From positions 62,001 to 126,000 of the forward strand of contig NZ_JAGFWR010000007.1 in the NCBI RefSeq assembly GCF_017599305.1: a stretch of 64,000 bases of DNA, given 5' to 3'. The notes beneath the pieces are model-generated. The model searched no databases and was not told where the DNA came from. It saw only the letters and a list, made by a program, of their open reading frames with translations. A program made the translations under genes and the position numbers. Numbering within the stretch: the stretch's first letter is position 1; each line of letters opens with the position of its first letter. This DNA is from Micromonospora antibiotica. GTDB lineage: Bacteria > Actinomycetota > Actinomycetes > Mycobacteriales > Micromonosporaceae. Of the stretch, positions 8,450 through 18,292 are shown piece by piece.

Positions 8450-11400
8450 TCACGGTGGCGGCAGATGGGCCAGCTGCACGAGGCGTACGCCCTCGCGTCG
8501 GGTGACCAGCCGGCCACGCCCCGCCGGCAACGGACCCGGCCGGACCGCACCCACCAACTGCCCCTCGTCGGGGCTGCCGCTCATCACCAGCCCGGCGGTG
8601 GACAACTCGCGCAGGCGCTGCACGATCGGCTCGTACTGGGACCGGCCGGCGCCACCGCAGCGGCGGGCCAGCACCAGGTGCAGGCCGACGTCACGGGCCT
8701 GGGGCAGATGCTCCTCCAACGCCCGCAGCGGGTTCGCCGGACCGCTGGCCACCAGGTCGTAGTCGTCGACCAGGATGAACAGCTCCGGGCCGGACCACCA
8801 GGAACGGTCCCGCAACTGCGCCGGGGTGACCTCCGGGCCGGGCAGTCGACCCTGCATGTAACCGGCGACCGACTCGATCAACTCAGCGGTGTGCGCCGCC
8901 GCCGTCCCGTACCCGATCAGGTGGTCGGTCTCGACGGTGCCGAGCAGGCTGCGCCGGTAGTCGACCAGGATCACCCGGGCCTGCTCCGGGGTGAACCGGT
9001 CGATGATCGAGGTGGCCAGCGCCCGCAGGAACGACGACTTGCCGCACTCGGCGTCGCCGAAGACCACGAAGTGCGGCTCGGTGGCGAAGTCGAGCAGCAC
9101 CGGGCGCAGATCCGCCTCGGCGATCCCGACCGGGAACGCCAGGCCGGTGCCGGCACCCGTGTCCAACTCGGCGTACGGCAGCACCGGGGGAAGCAACCGC
9201 ACCCGGGGGGCGACCGGGCCCGACCAGGCACCGGCGACCGCCTTCACCAGATCCCCGGTGTCCCCGCCGGTGAGCTGCGGCAGGGCCGTGAGCAGGTGCA
9301 GGCTCTGCGCGGTGATCCCCCGGCCCGCCTGCTCCGGCACCCCGGCCGCCGCCGCCCGCTTCACCACCGAGTCCGACGGGTCGCCCAGACGCAGCTCCAC
9401 CCGGGAACCGAACAGGTCCCGGATGCCGGGCCGGAAGTCCAGCCAACGCACGGCGCTCGCCACCACGTGCACCCCGTAGGACAGGCCCCGGGTGGCCAGG
9501 TCGGTGATCAGGGGTTCCAGGTCGTCGTACTCGCCGCGCAGGGTGGCCCAGCCGTCCACGACGAGGAACACGTCACCGAACGGGTCGACGGTGGGCTGAC
9601 CGGCGACGGTGAGTGCCCGGCGGCGGTCACGCCACGCCGCCATCGACTGCACCCCGAGCTCGGCGAAGCGGCGTTCCCGCTCGGCGAGCAGGGTGGCGAT
9701 CTCCCCGACGGTACGCCGGACCACCGTCGGGTCGGCCCGGCCGGCGACCCCGCCCACGTGCGGTAGCTCCCGCAGCGCGGTCAACCCGCCGCCACCGAAG
9801 TCCAGGCAGTAGACCTGCACCTCGGTCGGGGTGTGGGTGAGCGCCAGCGCGCAGATCAACGTCCGCACCGCGTGCGACTTGCCGCTCTGCGGTGCCCCGA
9901 CCACGGCCACGTGCCCGGCCGGCCCGCCCAGCGCCAACCACAGCAGGTCACGTCGCTGCTCGTACGGCTTGTCGACGATCGCCACCGGCACCTGGAGGCC
10001 ACCGTGCAGCTCCGGGTTGGCGAAGCCCAGGCCACGCTGCGGGTCGACGGTGGGCGGACCGAGCAACTCGTCCAGGGTGGGCGCGTGCTCCAGCGGCGGC
10101 AGCCACACCTGGTGGGCCGGCGGACCCTGCCCGGCCAACCGGCCGACCAGCGTGTCGAGCAGGGTCTCGGCGGCCTCCCCGACGGCCGGCAGGGCCACCG
10201 GGGCGACCGGTTCCGGCACCGGGACGAGGTGGGTGGAGAAGGCGAGCAGCCGGGCCGCCCCGCCCGCCCCGCCGCCGCCCGCCCCGCTGCGCCGCCGGAC
10301 CGGCCCGGAGACGTACGCGGCCCGGAACCGGACCAGCGGGTCGGTGCCGGCGCGCAGGTAGCCGTGCCCGGGGGAGCGGGGCAGCTCGTGGGCGTCCGGC
10401 ACCCCGAGCACCGTGCGGGACTCCAACGCCGAGAAGGTCCGCAACCCGATCCGGTACGACAGGTGGGTGTCCAACCCGCGTAGCCGCCCCTCCTCCAGCC
10501 GCTGGCTGGCCAGCAGCAGGTGCACGCCGAGTGACCGGCCGAGCCGGCCGATCTGCACGAACAGGTCGATGAAGTCGGGCTTGGCCGACAGCAGCTCGGA
10601 GAACTCGTCGCAGACCAGCAGCAGTGACGGCAGCGGGGCGAGCGGCGCACCGGCCGCCCGCGCCCGCTCGTAGTCGCGCAGGCTGGCGAAGTTGCCGGCC
10701 CGGCGCAGCAGCTCCTGGCGGCGCATCAGCTCGCCGTTGATGGCGTCCACCATCCGGTCGACCAGCGGTAACGCGTCGACCAGGTTGGTGATCACGGCGG
10801 CGGTGTGCGGCAGCCGGTCGAAGGAGGCGAAGGTGGCTCCGCCCTTGAAGTCGACAAGCACGAAGTTGAGCTGCTCCGAGCTGTGCGTGGCGGCCAACGC
10901 CAGCACCAGGGTACGCAGCAGCTCCGACTTGCCGGAGCCGGTCGCGCCGATCAGCAACCCGTGCGGGCCCATCCCGTCCTGCGCGGACTCCTTGAGGTCC
11001 AGCTCGACCGCGCCGCCGTCCACGCCGACGCCGATCGGCACCCGCAGCCGGTCGCGGGGTGAGCGGGGCAGCCAACCCTGGTCGGCGGTGAACCCCTCCG
11101 GATCGCCGAGCCCGAGCAGCTCGGGAAGGTCGAGTTCGGCACCGGGGGTGGCCTCGGTGCCCCGGCTGACGGCGGCGAGCCGCAGCGGGGCGAGCCGGCG
11201 GGCGACCGCCTCCGCGTCGGCGACGTCCAGCCGGTCGGCGTGGCCCACCTCGGCGTGCCCCTCGGCCGACCAGGAGTGCAGCCGGCCGGCCCGGACCTCC
11301 AGCAGCAGGGCGAACCGGTCCAGCAGGCGCGGCGGCGGGGTGTCCAGGTCGAGCACGGTGACCGCGTCGATGCCGCCGTCGCCGGTCAGTTCGGTGGCGT

Positions 11401-12421
11401 CGGTCAGGTCGCCGCCGTCGAGGAGCACCACCACGTGCGGGCCGTCGGTGGCCGGCCCGGCCGGGCTGAACCGGGACCGGCTGGCCAGCACCTCGCCGAG
11501 GAGCCGTTCCAGCTCGACGGCGGAGCTGGCGACCAGCCGGACCGGGCCCAGCGCGTCGACCCTGCTCGGGTGGTGGGCGTGCGGCAGCCACTTGACCCAC
11601 TCCCAGTGCCGCCGCCGTTCCGGGCCGGCGCAGACCGCGACGAGCAACTCGTCGGGGGCGTGGAAGACGGCGAGCTGGGTGAGCATCGCGCGGGCCAACG
11701 CCTGCGCGTCGGGCGACCCCGTGCCGCCGCTCTCCGCCGCCCCGCCGGTGCCGTCGGACCGCCCACCCCGGACGAAGACCCGGGCGAAGCTGCGTAGCGA
11801 CAGCGCCACCGGCAGGTCCGGCACCACCGAGTACGCGTCGAGGAAGCGCCGCAGCGCCCCGGCGGTCATCGGCTCCAACTCCTCCAGGGGGCGGGTGACC
11901 GGCGGGACCAGCGGGGTGGCCAGCGTCTGCGGCCCGACGGCGATCCGGACCACACCGAAGTCCGGGTCGGCGGGGCGGCGTTCCCAGACCCGGTGGCTGT
12001 CCACCGTCGACCAGAGCCGACCCGGGTCCGGGTGCCGGTAGTACAGCCCGGCCCGCTGCTGCCGGGCGGTCTGCCGGACCCGTCGCCGCAGCCCGGTCAG
12101 GTGCCGCAGGTACTCCCGGCGGGCGGCCATCATCTCCGACTTCCTCGGCGTGCCGGAGGCACTGCCCCAGGAGGTCATCAGCATCGCCACCGAGGAGAGC
12201 CCGAACATGCCGCCCACCATGTACGAGTAGGCGCCACCGCCGCGACCGAACATCATCGCCATCGCCACCGTGCCACCCAGCATCGGCAGCACCATCAGCG
12301 CCTGCTGCCAGCGTCCGCCGGTGACCACGGGGATCTCCGGCGGGCCCTCCACGGGCAGCTCGCCGACCGGGATCTCCGGCGCGGGCCGGCGCGGTGGCCG
12401 CTTGATGACGACAGTGGACAA
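8450..12421 (-). CDS. eccC: Type VII secretion FtsK/SpoIIIE ATPase EccC (three ATPase domains)
   Basis: The motor ATPase of a type VII secretion system, 1323 residues with EccCa and EccCb fused. Two N-terminal membrane helices (about 40-85) precede three P-loop domains. Walker A motifs are at about 492-500 (GATGSGKSE), 842-850 (GAPQSGKSH) and 1122-1129 (GDAECGKSS). Walker B of domain 1 is LLLVCDEF near 601-607. All three P-loops keep Lys and Ser. The start codon is TTG (complement of 12419-12421) with a strong GGGAGGTG seven bases upstream, so the start is well supported despite the rare codon. It is divergent from eccD and upstream of mycP. Confidence 0.95.
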   Translation of the reverse strand: MSTVVIKRPPRRPAPEIPVGELPVEGPPEIPVVTGGRWQQALMVLPMLGGTVAMAMMFGRGGGAYSYMVGGMFGLSSVAMLMTSWGSASGTPRKSEMMAARREYLRHLTGLRRRVRQTARQQRAGLYYRHPDPGRLWSTVDSHRVWERRPADPDFGVVRIAVGPQTLATPLVPPVTRPLEELEPMTAGALRRFLDAYSVVPDLPVALSLRSFARVFVRGGRSDGTGGAAESGGTGSPDAQALARAMLTQLAVFHAPDELLVAVCAGPERRRHWEWVKWLPHAHHPSRVDALGPVRLVASSAVELERLLGEVLASRSRFSPAGPATDGPHVVVLLDGGDLTDATELTGDGGIDAVTVLDLDTPPPRLLDRFALLLEVRAGRLHSWSAEGHAEVGHADRLDVADAEAVARRLAPLRLAAVSRGTEATPGAELDLPELLGLGDPEGFTADQGWLPRSPRDRLRVPIGVGVDGGAVELDLKESAQDGMGPHGLLIGATGSGKSELLRTLVLALAATHSSEQLNFVLVDFKGGATFASFDRLPHTAAVITNLVDALPLVDRMVDAINGELMRRQELLRRAGNFASLRDYERARAAGAPLAPLPSLLLVCDEFSELLSAKPDFIDLFVQIGRLGRSLGVHLLLASQRLEEGRLRGLDTHLSYRIGLRTFSALESRTVLGVPDAHELPRSPGHGYLRAGTDPLVRFRAAYVSGPVRRRSGAGGGGAGGAARLLAFSTHLVPVPEPVAPVALPAVGEAAETLLDTLVGRLAGQGPPAHQVWLPPLEHAPTLDELLGPPTVDPQRGLGFANPELHGGLQVPVAIVDKPYEQRRDLLWLALGGPAGHVAVVGAPQSGKSHAVRTLICALALTHTPTEVQVYCLDFGGGGLTALRELPHVGGVAGRADPTVVRRTVGEIATLLAERERRFAELGVQSMAAWRDRRRALTVAGQPTVDPFGDVFLVVDGWATLRGEYDDLEPLITDLATRGLSYGVHVVASAVRWLDFRPGIRDLFGSRVELRLGDPSDSVVKRAAAAGVPEQAGRGITAQSLHLLTALPQLTGGDTGDLVKAVAGAWSGPVAPRVRLLPPVLPYAELDTGAGTGLAFPVGIAEADLRPVLLDFATEPHFVVFGDAECGKSSFLRALATSIIDRFTPEQARVILVDYRRSLLGTVETDHLIGYGTAAAHTAELIESVAGYMQGRLPGPEVTPAQLRDRSWWSGPELFILVDDYDLVASGPANPLRALEEHLPQARDVGLHLVLARRCGGAGRSQYEPIVQRLRELSTAGLVMSGSPDEGQLVGAVRPGPLPAGRGRLVTRREGVRLVQLAHLPPP

Positions 12422-12524
12422 AAGGCACCTCCCTGTGGCGCTCGGTAACCCGAACCTGGCTCATCGTAGGTAAAGTGCGCGTCGTCCGTCAGCCACCGCT
12501 CCCGATCGATATGGAGTCCAGTCG

Positions 12525-13925
12525 ATGACAACCGGGCTGGCCAGGGTCACCATCAGCGCCCCCGGGCGCCGCGTCGACGTGGCCCTGCCGGAGCAGGTGC
12601 CCCTGGCCGAACTGCTCCCCGAGGTGCTGCGGCACGCCGGCGAGGGGTTGGCCGACGACGGCGAGCGGCACGGCGGCTGGGTGCTGCGACGCACCGACGG
12701 CGCGGTGCTGGTGACCGCGCAGCCGCTGCTGCCGCAGGGGGTGCGCGACGGCGAGGTGCTGCACCTGGTGCCCGCCCACGACCAGTGGCCCGAGCTGGAG
12801 TACGACGACGTGGTCGAGGCCATCGCCGACGGCGCCCGCCGCCGGGGGGCCGCCTGGTCGGCGGCGACCACCCGGGCCGCCGTACTGGCCGGGGCGGGGG
12901 TGCCGCTGGCCGTGGGGCTGCTCGCCGTCCTGGCCGCCGGGCCGGGGCAACCCGCCGGCTGGCCCGCCGCGGGCGCGGTGGCGCTGCTGCTCACCCTCGC
13001 CGCCACGATCGCCTCCCGGGCGTACGGCGACGGCCCGACCGGGGCCACCCTCGGCGGCTACGCCCTGCCGTACGCCGCGACGGCGGGTGCCCTCGCGGTC
13101 AGCTCCGGGGACCCGGTCGGGTCGGTGCAGCCACTGCCCTGGCTCGGCGCACCCGAACTCCTCGCCGGTGCGGTGGCGCTGCTGCTGGCCGCCGTCCTGG
13201 GCCTGCTCGGCGTCGCCACCCGGCTGCGGGTCTTCGTGGCCGGCGCGACCGTCGGCGCGGTGGGTACGCTCGCCGGCCTGGGTGGGCTGCTGCTCACCTC
13301 GGCCGCCACCGCCGCCGTACTGCTCTGCGTGCTGGTCTTCGCCCTCGGGGTGCTGCCGTTGGCGGCGATCCGGCTGGGCAAGGTGCCGCTGCCGCCGATC
13401 ACCCTGCCGGACGCCCCGACGGGCGGCCCGGACGGGGTGCGGGACCTGCCGGACCGGGCCCGGGTGTACGCGGCGGTGGCCCGCAGCGAGGAGATGCTGA
13501 CCGGGATGCTGCTCGGGCACGCCGCCCTGGTCGTCGCGACCGTGTCGGTGCTCGCCGTCACCGGCGGCGTCGCCGGGCGGGTGCTGGTGGCGGTCGGGGC
13601 GGCGGTGCTGCTGCTGCGGTCCCGGCTGTTCGTGGCGGTCCGGCACCGGGTGCCCCCGGTGGTCGCCGGGCTGGCCGGGTTCGTGGTGCTCGGCGCGGTG
13701 CTCGCCGGCCGTTCCGGTGCCCTCGGGCTGCTGGCGTTGAGCGGGGGAGGGCTGTTCGTCGCCCTGCTCGCCGTCGCCGCCGGTACGACGTACGCCCGGC
13801 GACCGGTCTCGCCGTACCTCGGTCGGGTGGCTGACCTGACGGACACCGCACTGGTGGTGTCGGTGGTGCCGGTGGCCTGCGCGGTGCTGGACCTCTACGA
13901 CACCGCCCGGGGCCTGCTGGGCTGA
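12525..13925 (+). CDS. eccD: Type VII secretion integral membrane protein EccD
   Basis: A 466-residue protein with the EccD layout: a ubiquitin-like (YukD-type) N-terminal domain of about 90 residues with no membrane helices, then about eleven hydrophobic segments to the C terminus. EccD lines the membrane vestibule of the ESX channel. The start ATG has GGAG nine bases upstream. It is divergently transcribed from eccC across a 103-bp gap, and a strong bidirectional hairpin separates it from the convergent ppa gene. Length and topology match the family; individual residues are not diagnostic, so the call rests on architecture plus neighbourhood. Confidence 0.88.
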   Translation: MTTGLARVTISAPGRRVDVALPEQVPLAELLPEVLRHAGEGLADDGERHGGWVLRRTDGAVLVTAQPLLPQGVRDGEVLHLVPAHDQWPELEYDDVVEAIADGARRRGAAWSAATTRAAVLAGAGVPLAVGLLAVLAAGPGQPAGWPAAGAVALLLTLAATIASRAYGDGPTGATLGGYALPYAATAGALAVSSGDPVGSVQPLPWLGAPELLAGAVALLLAAVLGLLGVATRLRVFVAGATVGAVGTLAGLGGLLLTSAATAAVLLCVLVFALGVLPLAAIRLGKVPLPPITLPDAPTGGPDGVRDLPDRARVYAAVARSEEMLTGMLLGHAALVVATVSVLAVTGGVAGRVLVAVGAAVLLLRSRLFVAVRHRVPPVVAGLAGFVVLGAVLAGRSGALGLLALSGGGLFVALLAVAAGTTYARRPVSPYLGRVADLTDTALVVSVVPVACAVLDLYDTARGLLG

Positions 13926-13948
13926 GCCCGACCGCCCGCCCGGTCACG

Positions 13949-13983
13949 CCGCAGGCCCGGACCACCGGGGTCCGGGCCTGCGG
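13949..13983. terminator. Bidirectional hairpin terminator between eccD and ppa
   Basis: A perfect 14-bp inverted repeat (CCGCAGGCCCGGAC / GTCCGGGCCTGCGG) with a 7-base loop lies 23 bases after the eccD stop and 14 bases before the ppa stop on the other strand. There is no U tract, as usual for high-GC actinobacteria. Its location between convergent genes supports termination in both directions. Confidence 0.8.
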
Positions 13984-13996
13984 TGGAGCTGGTGGG

Positions 13997-14503
13997 TCAG
14001 TGGGCGGTGCCGCCCTGCGCCTCGGCGTCGCGGGCCCGCTGGTAGGACGCCAACACCTCGGCCTCGGCCTCGACCCGGCCGACCCAGGTGGCACCCTCGA
14101 CCGACTTGCCCGGTTCGAGGTCCTTGTAGACCTCGAAGAAGTGCTGGATCTCCAGCCGGTCGAACTCGCCCAGGTGGTGGATGTCGCGCAGGTGCTCCTG
14201 GCGGGGGTCCTCGTAGGGCACGCAGAGGACCTTGTCGTCGCCGCCCTTCTCGTCGGTCATCCGGAACATGCCGATGGTGCGGCAGCGGATCAGGCAGCCC
14301 GGGAAGGTCGGCTCGGGGACCAGCACCAGCGCGTCCAGCGGGTCGCCGTCCTCGCCGAGGGTGCCCTCGATGAAGCCGTAGTCGGCCGGGTACTGGGTCG
14401 ACGTGAACAGGGTGCGGTCCAGCCGGATCCGGCCGGTCGCGTGGTCCACCTCGTACTTGTTTCGGTGACCCTTCGGGATCTCAACCGTGACGTCGAAATC
14501 CAT
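13997..14503 (-). CDS. ppa: Inorganic pyrophosphatase (family I)
   Basis: Soluble family I pyrophosphatase of 168 residues that hydrolyses PPi to two phosphates and so pulls biosynthetic reactions forward. The active-site sequence is present: [18 protein letters not shown] near the start, the [11 protein letters not shown] segment, and the signature [11 protein letters not shown] with the metal-binding aspartates, followed by [17 protein letters not shown]. The ATG start is supported by the family N terminus, and GGGAG lies upstream. It is convergent with eccD and divergent from the dacB-type gene, the same ppa/dacB arrangement as in Streptomyces. Confidence 0.96.
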   Translation of the reverse strand: MDFDVTVEIPKGHRNKYEVDHATGRIRLDRTLFTSTQYPADYGFIEGTLGEDGDPLDALVLVPEPTFPGCLIRCRTIGMFRMTDEKGGDDKVLCVPYEDPRQEHLRDIHHLGEFDRLEIQHFFEVYKDLEPGKSVEGATWVGRVEAEAEVLASYQRARDAEAQGGTAH

Positions 14504-14655
14504 CTCCCACGCTCCCTCGTCTGCCCACGCTGGCTGAACGGAACCACTGACGCCCCCGGTACGGATGAATGGCCACCCGTCGGCTCCGGACGCCGCATAG
14601 TCTTCGGACCGAAGTAGTGTCACCCAGGCGAGTTCGGCGGCGGGAGGAGGGGGTC

Positions 14656-16740
14656 GTGGGGAGGGAAGATTCACACTACCGCCCGGAGGGGGTTGACGGC
14701 CGGGGTTCGGGGCGACCCGTGACCGGCGGGGCCACCGGCCGGGTGTCGGTGCCCGACGCGAACGTCCCACGCCGCCCGGAGTCGACCCCCGAGTCACCGT
14801 CGGCCGCTGGTCGGGTCGCCGACCAGCCGCCCCCGCCGGCCTGGCGTCCCCCGGCCACGGCCGCCGCCGGTCGCGCGTCCGTCGGCTCCGCCCCGGCAGC
14901 CCCGCCCTCCGGCTCCGCGCAGGTCCCGCCGCCGTCCGGCTCCGCCCCGGCAGCCCCGCACTCCGGCACCGCCCCGGTCGCGCCGCACGCGGGTAGCGCC
15001 CCGGTCGCGCCGCACTCCGGGTCCGCGCAGGTCGCGCCGCAGTCCGGCACCGCGCAGGTCGCGCCGCACTTCGGGTCCGCGCAGGTCGCGCCGCACCATG
15101 GTGCGGCGTCGGTCTCCCCCGGGGGCGGGATGCCGTCGCCGCCCGTCCATTCGTCGTCACCTGCCCAGCCGGGGTCGACTGGTCATCCCTCGCCTGCCCA
15201 CCCGTCGTCGGCCGCCCAGCCGGGGCCGGCGTCGCGTCCCGTACCCCCCGGTTCCACGCCGGTCACCGGCCCACCGGGGGCGGCCGGTGGGCCGCCGCGT
15301 CGCCGTCGGCGGTGGGTGCCGGTGCTGCTGGTCCTCGTGCTGCTGGTCGGCCTCGCCGGGGCGGCGGCGGTGCTCCGGCCCGGTCCGGTCGCCGGCTGGC
15401 TGGGCGCGGACCCCACCCCGTCGCCCTCCGCGCGTCCCCCCGAGCCCGACCCGTCCCCGGTGCTCGCCGGCCCCGACGCCGCCGCCCCGGTGCCGACCCC
15501 CGCCGGGGTACGCGCCGCGGTCGAGCCGCTGACCGGTGCCGCCGCCCTGGGTAGCCGGGTGAACGTGTCGGTGGCCGACGTGGTCAGCGGCGAATCGCTG
15601 TACGCCAGGGGCGGCGACGACGGCACCGTCCCCGCCTCGGTCACCAAGCTCGCGACCGGGGTGACCGTGTTGAAGGCGCGGGGCCCCGGCTACCGGATCG
15701 CGACCCGTGCGCTCGCCGGGGCGAACCCGGGCGAGGTGGTGCTGGTCGGTGGGGGCGACCCGACCCTGGCCGTCGACAAATCCGGCTTCTATCCCGGTGC
15801 CGCCCGGCTCGACACCCTCGCCGCCCAGGTCAAGCAGGCCCTCGGCGGCACCGCCCCGACCCGGGTGGTGGTCGACTCGACCCTCTTCCCCGGCCCGGTC
15901 CACGGTCCCGGCTGGGACGCGGACATCCCGACCGGCGGCTTCGGCGCGTCGATCACCGCGCTGATGACCGACGGCGCGCGCCAGGACCCGGCGGGGGCGC
16001 GGAAGAACTTCGCCGACAGCCACGGTGCGGCCACCCGGTACGCCGAGCCCGACCTGGCCGCCGGCCGCTCCTTCGCCCGGCTGCTCGGCCTGCCGGAGAC
16101 CGGGGTGGTCCGGGGCACCGCCCCGGCGGCCGGCGGCGCGACGGAGGGTGGTGCACCCGCGCCCGGCACCGAACTGGGCAAGGTCGAGTCGCTGCCCATG
16201 ATCCGGCTGGTCGACATCATGATCACCGACAGCGACAACGTGATCGCCGAGGCGCTGGCCCGCCAGGTCGCCCTGGCCCGCAACCAGCAGGCGTCCTTCG
16301 CCGGCGGCGCGGCGGCGATGGACGAGGTGATCGGCGAGCTGGGCCTGCCGGCCGACGAGATCAGCCTCGCCGACGCCAGCGGACTGTCCCGGAACAACCG
16401 GATCAGCCCCTCGCTGCTCACCGACCTGATCGGGTTGGCCGGCAACGGCACCCATCCGGAGCTGACCGCCATCTTCGGTGGCCTCCCGGTGGCCGCCTGG
16501 TCGGGCACCCTCGGCACCCGGTACGAGTCGACGTCCACCGCCGCCGGGGCCGGCGTGGTCCGGGCCAAGACCGGCACCCTGACCGGGGTGCACGCCATCG
16601 CCGGCCTGGTGACCACCCGCGACGGCCGGCTGCTCACCTTCGCCGTGCTCACCGACCAGGCGCCGGGCGGCGATCCGGAGGTGACCCGGGCGGCACTGGA
16701 CCGGATCGCCGGTGCACTGGCCGGCTGCGGCTGCCGCTGA
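14656..16740 (+). CDS. dacB: D-alanyl-D-alanine carboxypeptidase/endopeptidase (PBP4/DacB, S13 family)
   Basis: Peptidoglycan-trimming penicillin-binding protein, 694 residues from a GTG start with GGGAGGAGG seven bases upstream. An unusual Pro/Ala/Ser-rich cytoplasmic N terminus of about 210 residues, containing decapeptide repeats, precedes a basic stretch and one membrane helix ([15 protein letters not shown]). The extracellular S13 domain follows with the three active-site motifs: SVTK (Ser-x-x-Lys), SDN (Ser-x-Asn) and KTG. Neighbouring ppa and tilS match the usual actinobacterial order. The long disordered N terminus is longer than in most family members and is encoded by a 30-bp DNA repeat. 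Confidence 0.93.
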   Translation: MGREDSHYRPEGVDGRGSGRPVTGGATGRVSVPDANVPRRPESTPESPSAAGRVADQPPPPAWRPPATAAAGRASVGSAPAAPPSGSAQVPPPSGSAPAAPHSGTAPVAPHAGSAPVAPHSGSAQVAPQSGTAQVAPHFGSAQVAPHHGAASVSPGGGMPSPPVHSSSPAQPGSTGHPSPAHPSSAAQPGPASRPVPPGSTPVTGPPGAAGGPPRRRRRWVPVLLVLVLLVGLAGAAAVLRPGPVAGWLGADPTPSPSARPPEPDPSPVLAGPDAAAPVPTPAGVRAAVEPLTGAAALGSRVNVSVADVVSGESLYARGGDDGTVPASVTKLATGVTVLKARGPGYRIATRALAGANPGEVVLVGGGDPTLAVDKSGFYPGAARLDTLAAQVKQALGGTAPTRVVVDSTLFPGPVHGPGWDADIPTGGFGASITALMTDGARQDPAGARKNFADSHGAATRYAEPDLAAGRSFARLLGLPETGVVRGTAPAAGGATEGGAPAPGTELGKVESLPMIRLVDIMITDSDNVIAEALARQVALARNQQASFAGGAAAMDEVIGELGLPADEISLADASGLSRNNRISPSLLTDLIGLAGNGTHPELTAIFGGLPVAAWSGTLGTRYESTSTAAGAGVVRAKTGTLTGVHAIAGLVTTRDGRLLTFAVLTDQAPGGDPEVTRAALDRIAGALAGCGCR
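14880..15110 (+). repeat. 30-bp tandem repeat encoding decapeptides in the DacB N terminus
   Basis: About eight degenerate 30-base units encode decapeptides of the type [10 protein letters not shown] or [10 protein letters not shown] in the cytoplasmic part of the carboxypeptidase. The unit length is a multiple of three, so copy-number change would preserve the reading frame. Confidence 0.85.
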
Positions 16741-16884
16741 GCAGCCCTGCCGTCCGTCGCCGGGTGGGCGGGGTCTCGCCCGCTGCCGTCCGGCGGGTCG
16801 CGCCCGGGTCGTGCCCGGTCGGCCGTGGGGCAGCCCGTCGTGCGGAACCGGCCGGGGTGTCGCGGCGCGGGTACGGTGGGTGGC

Positions 16885-17952
16885 ATGGCGCAGTTCGTGG
16901 ACTGGGATCTGGCCGCCGCCACCGCGGGGGCGCTGAGCAAGTCGGGCCCCCGCGTGTCGTACGCGGAGGCCACCGAGGTGGTCGGCGATCTACGCCGGCT
17001 CACCGACGAGGCGGCCGGGCACGTCGCCGACTACACGGGGCTGCGCCCGCAGGTGGGTCATCCGCCGGTGCGGGTGGTGGACCGGCGGGACTGGGCGGCC
17101 ACCAACATCGCCGGCCTGCGGGAGGTGATCACCCCACTGGTCAGCCGGCTCTCCGGCGACAAGCCGCCAGGCGTACTGACCGAGGCAGTCGGCTCCCGGC
17201 TCACCGGGGTGCAGGCGGGCACCGTGCTGGCGTACCTCTCCGGCCGGGTGCTCGGCCAGTACGAGGTCTTCTCCGCCGACCCGGGGCAGCTGCTGCTGGT
17301 CGCGCCGAACATCGTCGAGGTGGAGCGCAAGCTCGGTGCCGACCCGCGCGACTTCCGGCTCTGGGTGTGCCTGCACGAGGTCACCCACCGCACCCAGTTC
17401 ACCGCCGTGCCGTGGATGCGGGCGTACTTCCTCGGTGAGGTGCAGGCGTTCGTGGACGCCTCGCAGGGCACCGAACACCTGGTCGAGCGCCTGCGCCGGG
17501 GGGTGTCCACCCTCTCCGACGCGGTACGCGACCCGGACAGCCGCACCAGCGTGCTGGACATCGTGCAGACCCCGGCGCAGCGGGCGGTGCTGGACCGGCT
17601 GACCGCGCTGATGACCCTGCTGGAGGGGCACGCCGAGTTCGTGATGGACGGCGTCGGCCCGCAGGTCATCCCCAGCGTGGAGCGGATCCGGGCGGGGTTC
17701 AACCGCCGCCGGGAGGCGGGCAACCCGCTGGAGAAGGCGATCCGCCGGCTGCTCGGCGTGGACGTCAAGATGCGCCAGTACGCCGAGGGGCGCAAGTTCG
17801 TGCACGGCGTGGTCGAGCAGGTGGGCATGGCCGGCTTCAACAAGATCTTCGGTTCGCCGCTGACCCTGCCCCGGCTGGACGAGCTGGGTGACCCGGCCGC
17901 CTGGGTGGCCCGGGTACACGGCCCGGCCGGCGCCACCCCGACCGCCGGCTGA
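16885..17952 (+). CDS. Zinc-dependent metalloprotease-like protein (zincin_2 / F420-associated family)
   Basis: A 355-residue protein of the actinobacterial zincin_2 family, sometimes labelled coenzyme F420 biosynthesis-associated. The putative zinc site is the HEVTH motif (HExxH) within CLHEVTHRTQF. A later EGHAEFVMDGVG segment probably supplies the third ligand and the conserved acidic residue. The function is unknown beyond the fold. The ATG start is preceded at seven bases by TACGGT and by no ribosome binding site, suggesting leaderless transcription. It lies directly upstream of tilS, a conserved linkage in actinobacteria. Right after its stop a 27-bp tandem repeat begins. Confidence 0.85.
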   Translation: MAQFVDWDLAAATAGALSKSGPRVSYAEATEVVGDLRRLTDEAAGHVADYTGLRPQVGHPPVRVVDRRDWAATNIAGLREVITPLVSRLSGDKPPGVLTEAVGSRLTGVQAGTVLAYLSGRVLGQYEVFSADPGQLLLVAPNIVEVERKLGADPRDFRLWVCLHEVTHRTQFTAVPWMRAYFLGEVQAFVDASQGTEHLVERLRRGVSTLSDAVRDPDSRTSVLDIVQTPAQRAVLDRLTALMTLLEGHAEFVMDGVGPQVIPSVERIRAGFNRRREAGNPLEKAIRRLLGVDVKMRQYAEGRKFVHGVVEQVGMAGFNKIFGSPLTLPRLDELGDPAAWVARVHGPAGATPTAG

Positions 17953-18215
17953 CCCGGTGGCCGGTCGGCCCAGCTCTGTCGGCCCGTTGGCCGGGGACAG
18001 CGCTGTCGGCCCGGTGGTCGGGCCCGGCTCCGTCGACCCGTTGGCCTGGGACAGCTCCGTCGACCCGGTGGTCGGGGACAGCTCTGTCGGCCCGGTGGTC
18101 GGGCCCGGCTCTGTCGGCCCGGTGGTCGGGGGCAGCGCTGTCGGCCCGGCCGTTGGTCCGGTGGTTGGGGGCAGCGCTGTCGGCTCGACCGTCGGCCCGG
18201 TGGTCGGGCAGAGCG
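17953..18215 (+). repeat. 27-bp degenerate tandem repeat between the zincin and tilS
   Basis: Eight or so imperfect units of the type CCCGGTGGTCGGGGACAGCT plus CTGTCGG begin immediately after the TGA of the zincin gene. Unit length is a multiple of three, so the tilS frame stays open across it (GTG at 17957 is in frame). If translated it would give a nonapeptide repeat rich in Val, Gly, Pro and Ser. I treat it as non-coding repeat. The 340-bp gap before tilS holds little else. Confidence 0.85.
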
Positions 18216-18292
18216 GTGCCGAGCCGGTGGGCGGAACCAGTTGCGTCGACCCGGCCGTGGCCGGACGGCACGTTCGCGGTGCCCCACCCGGG

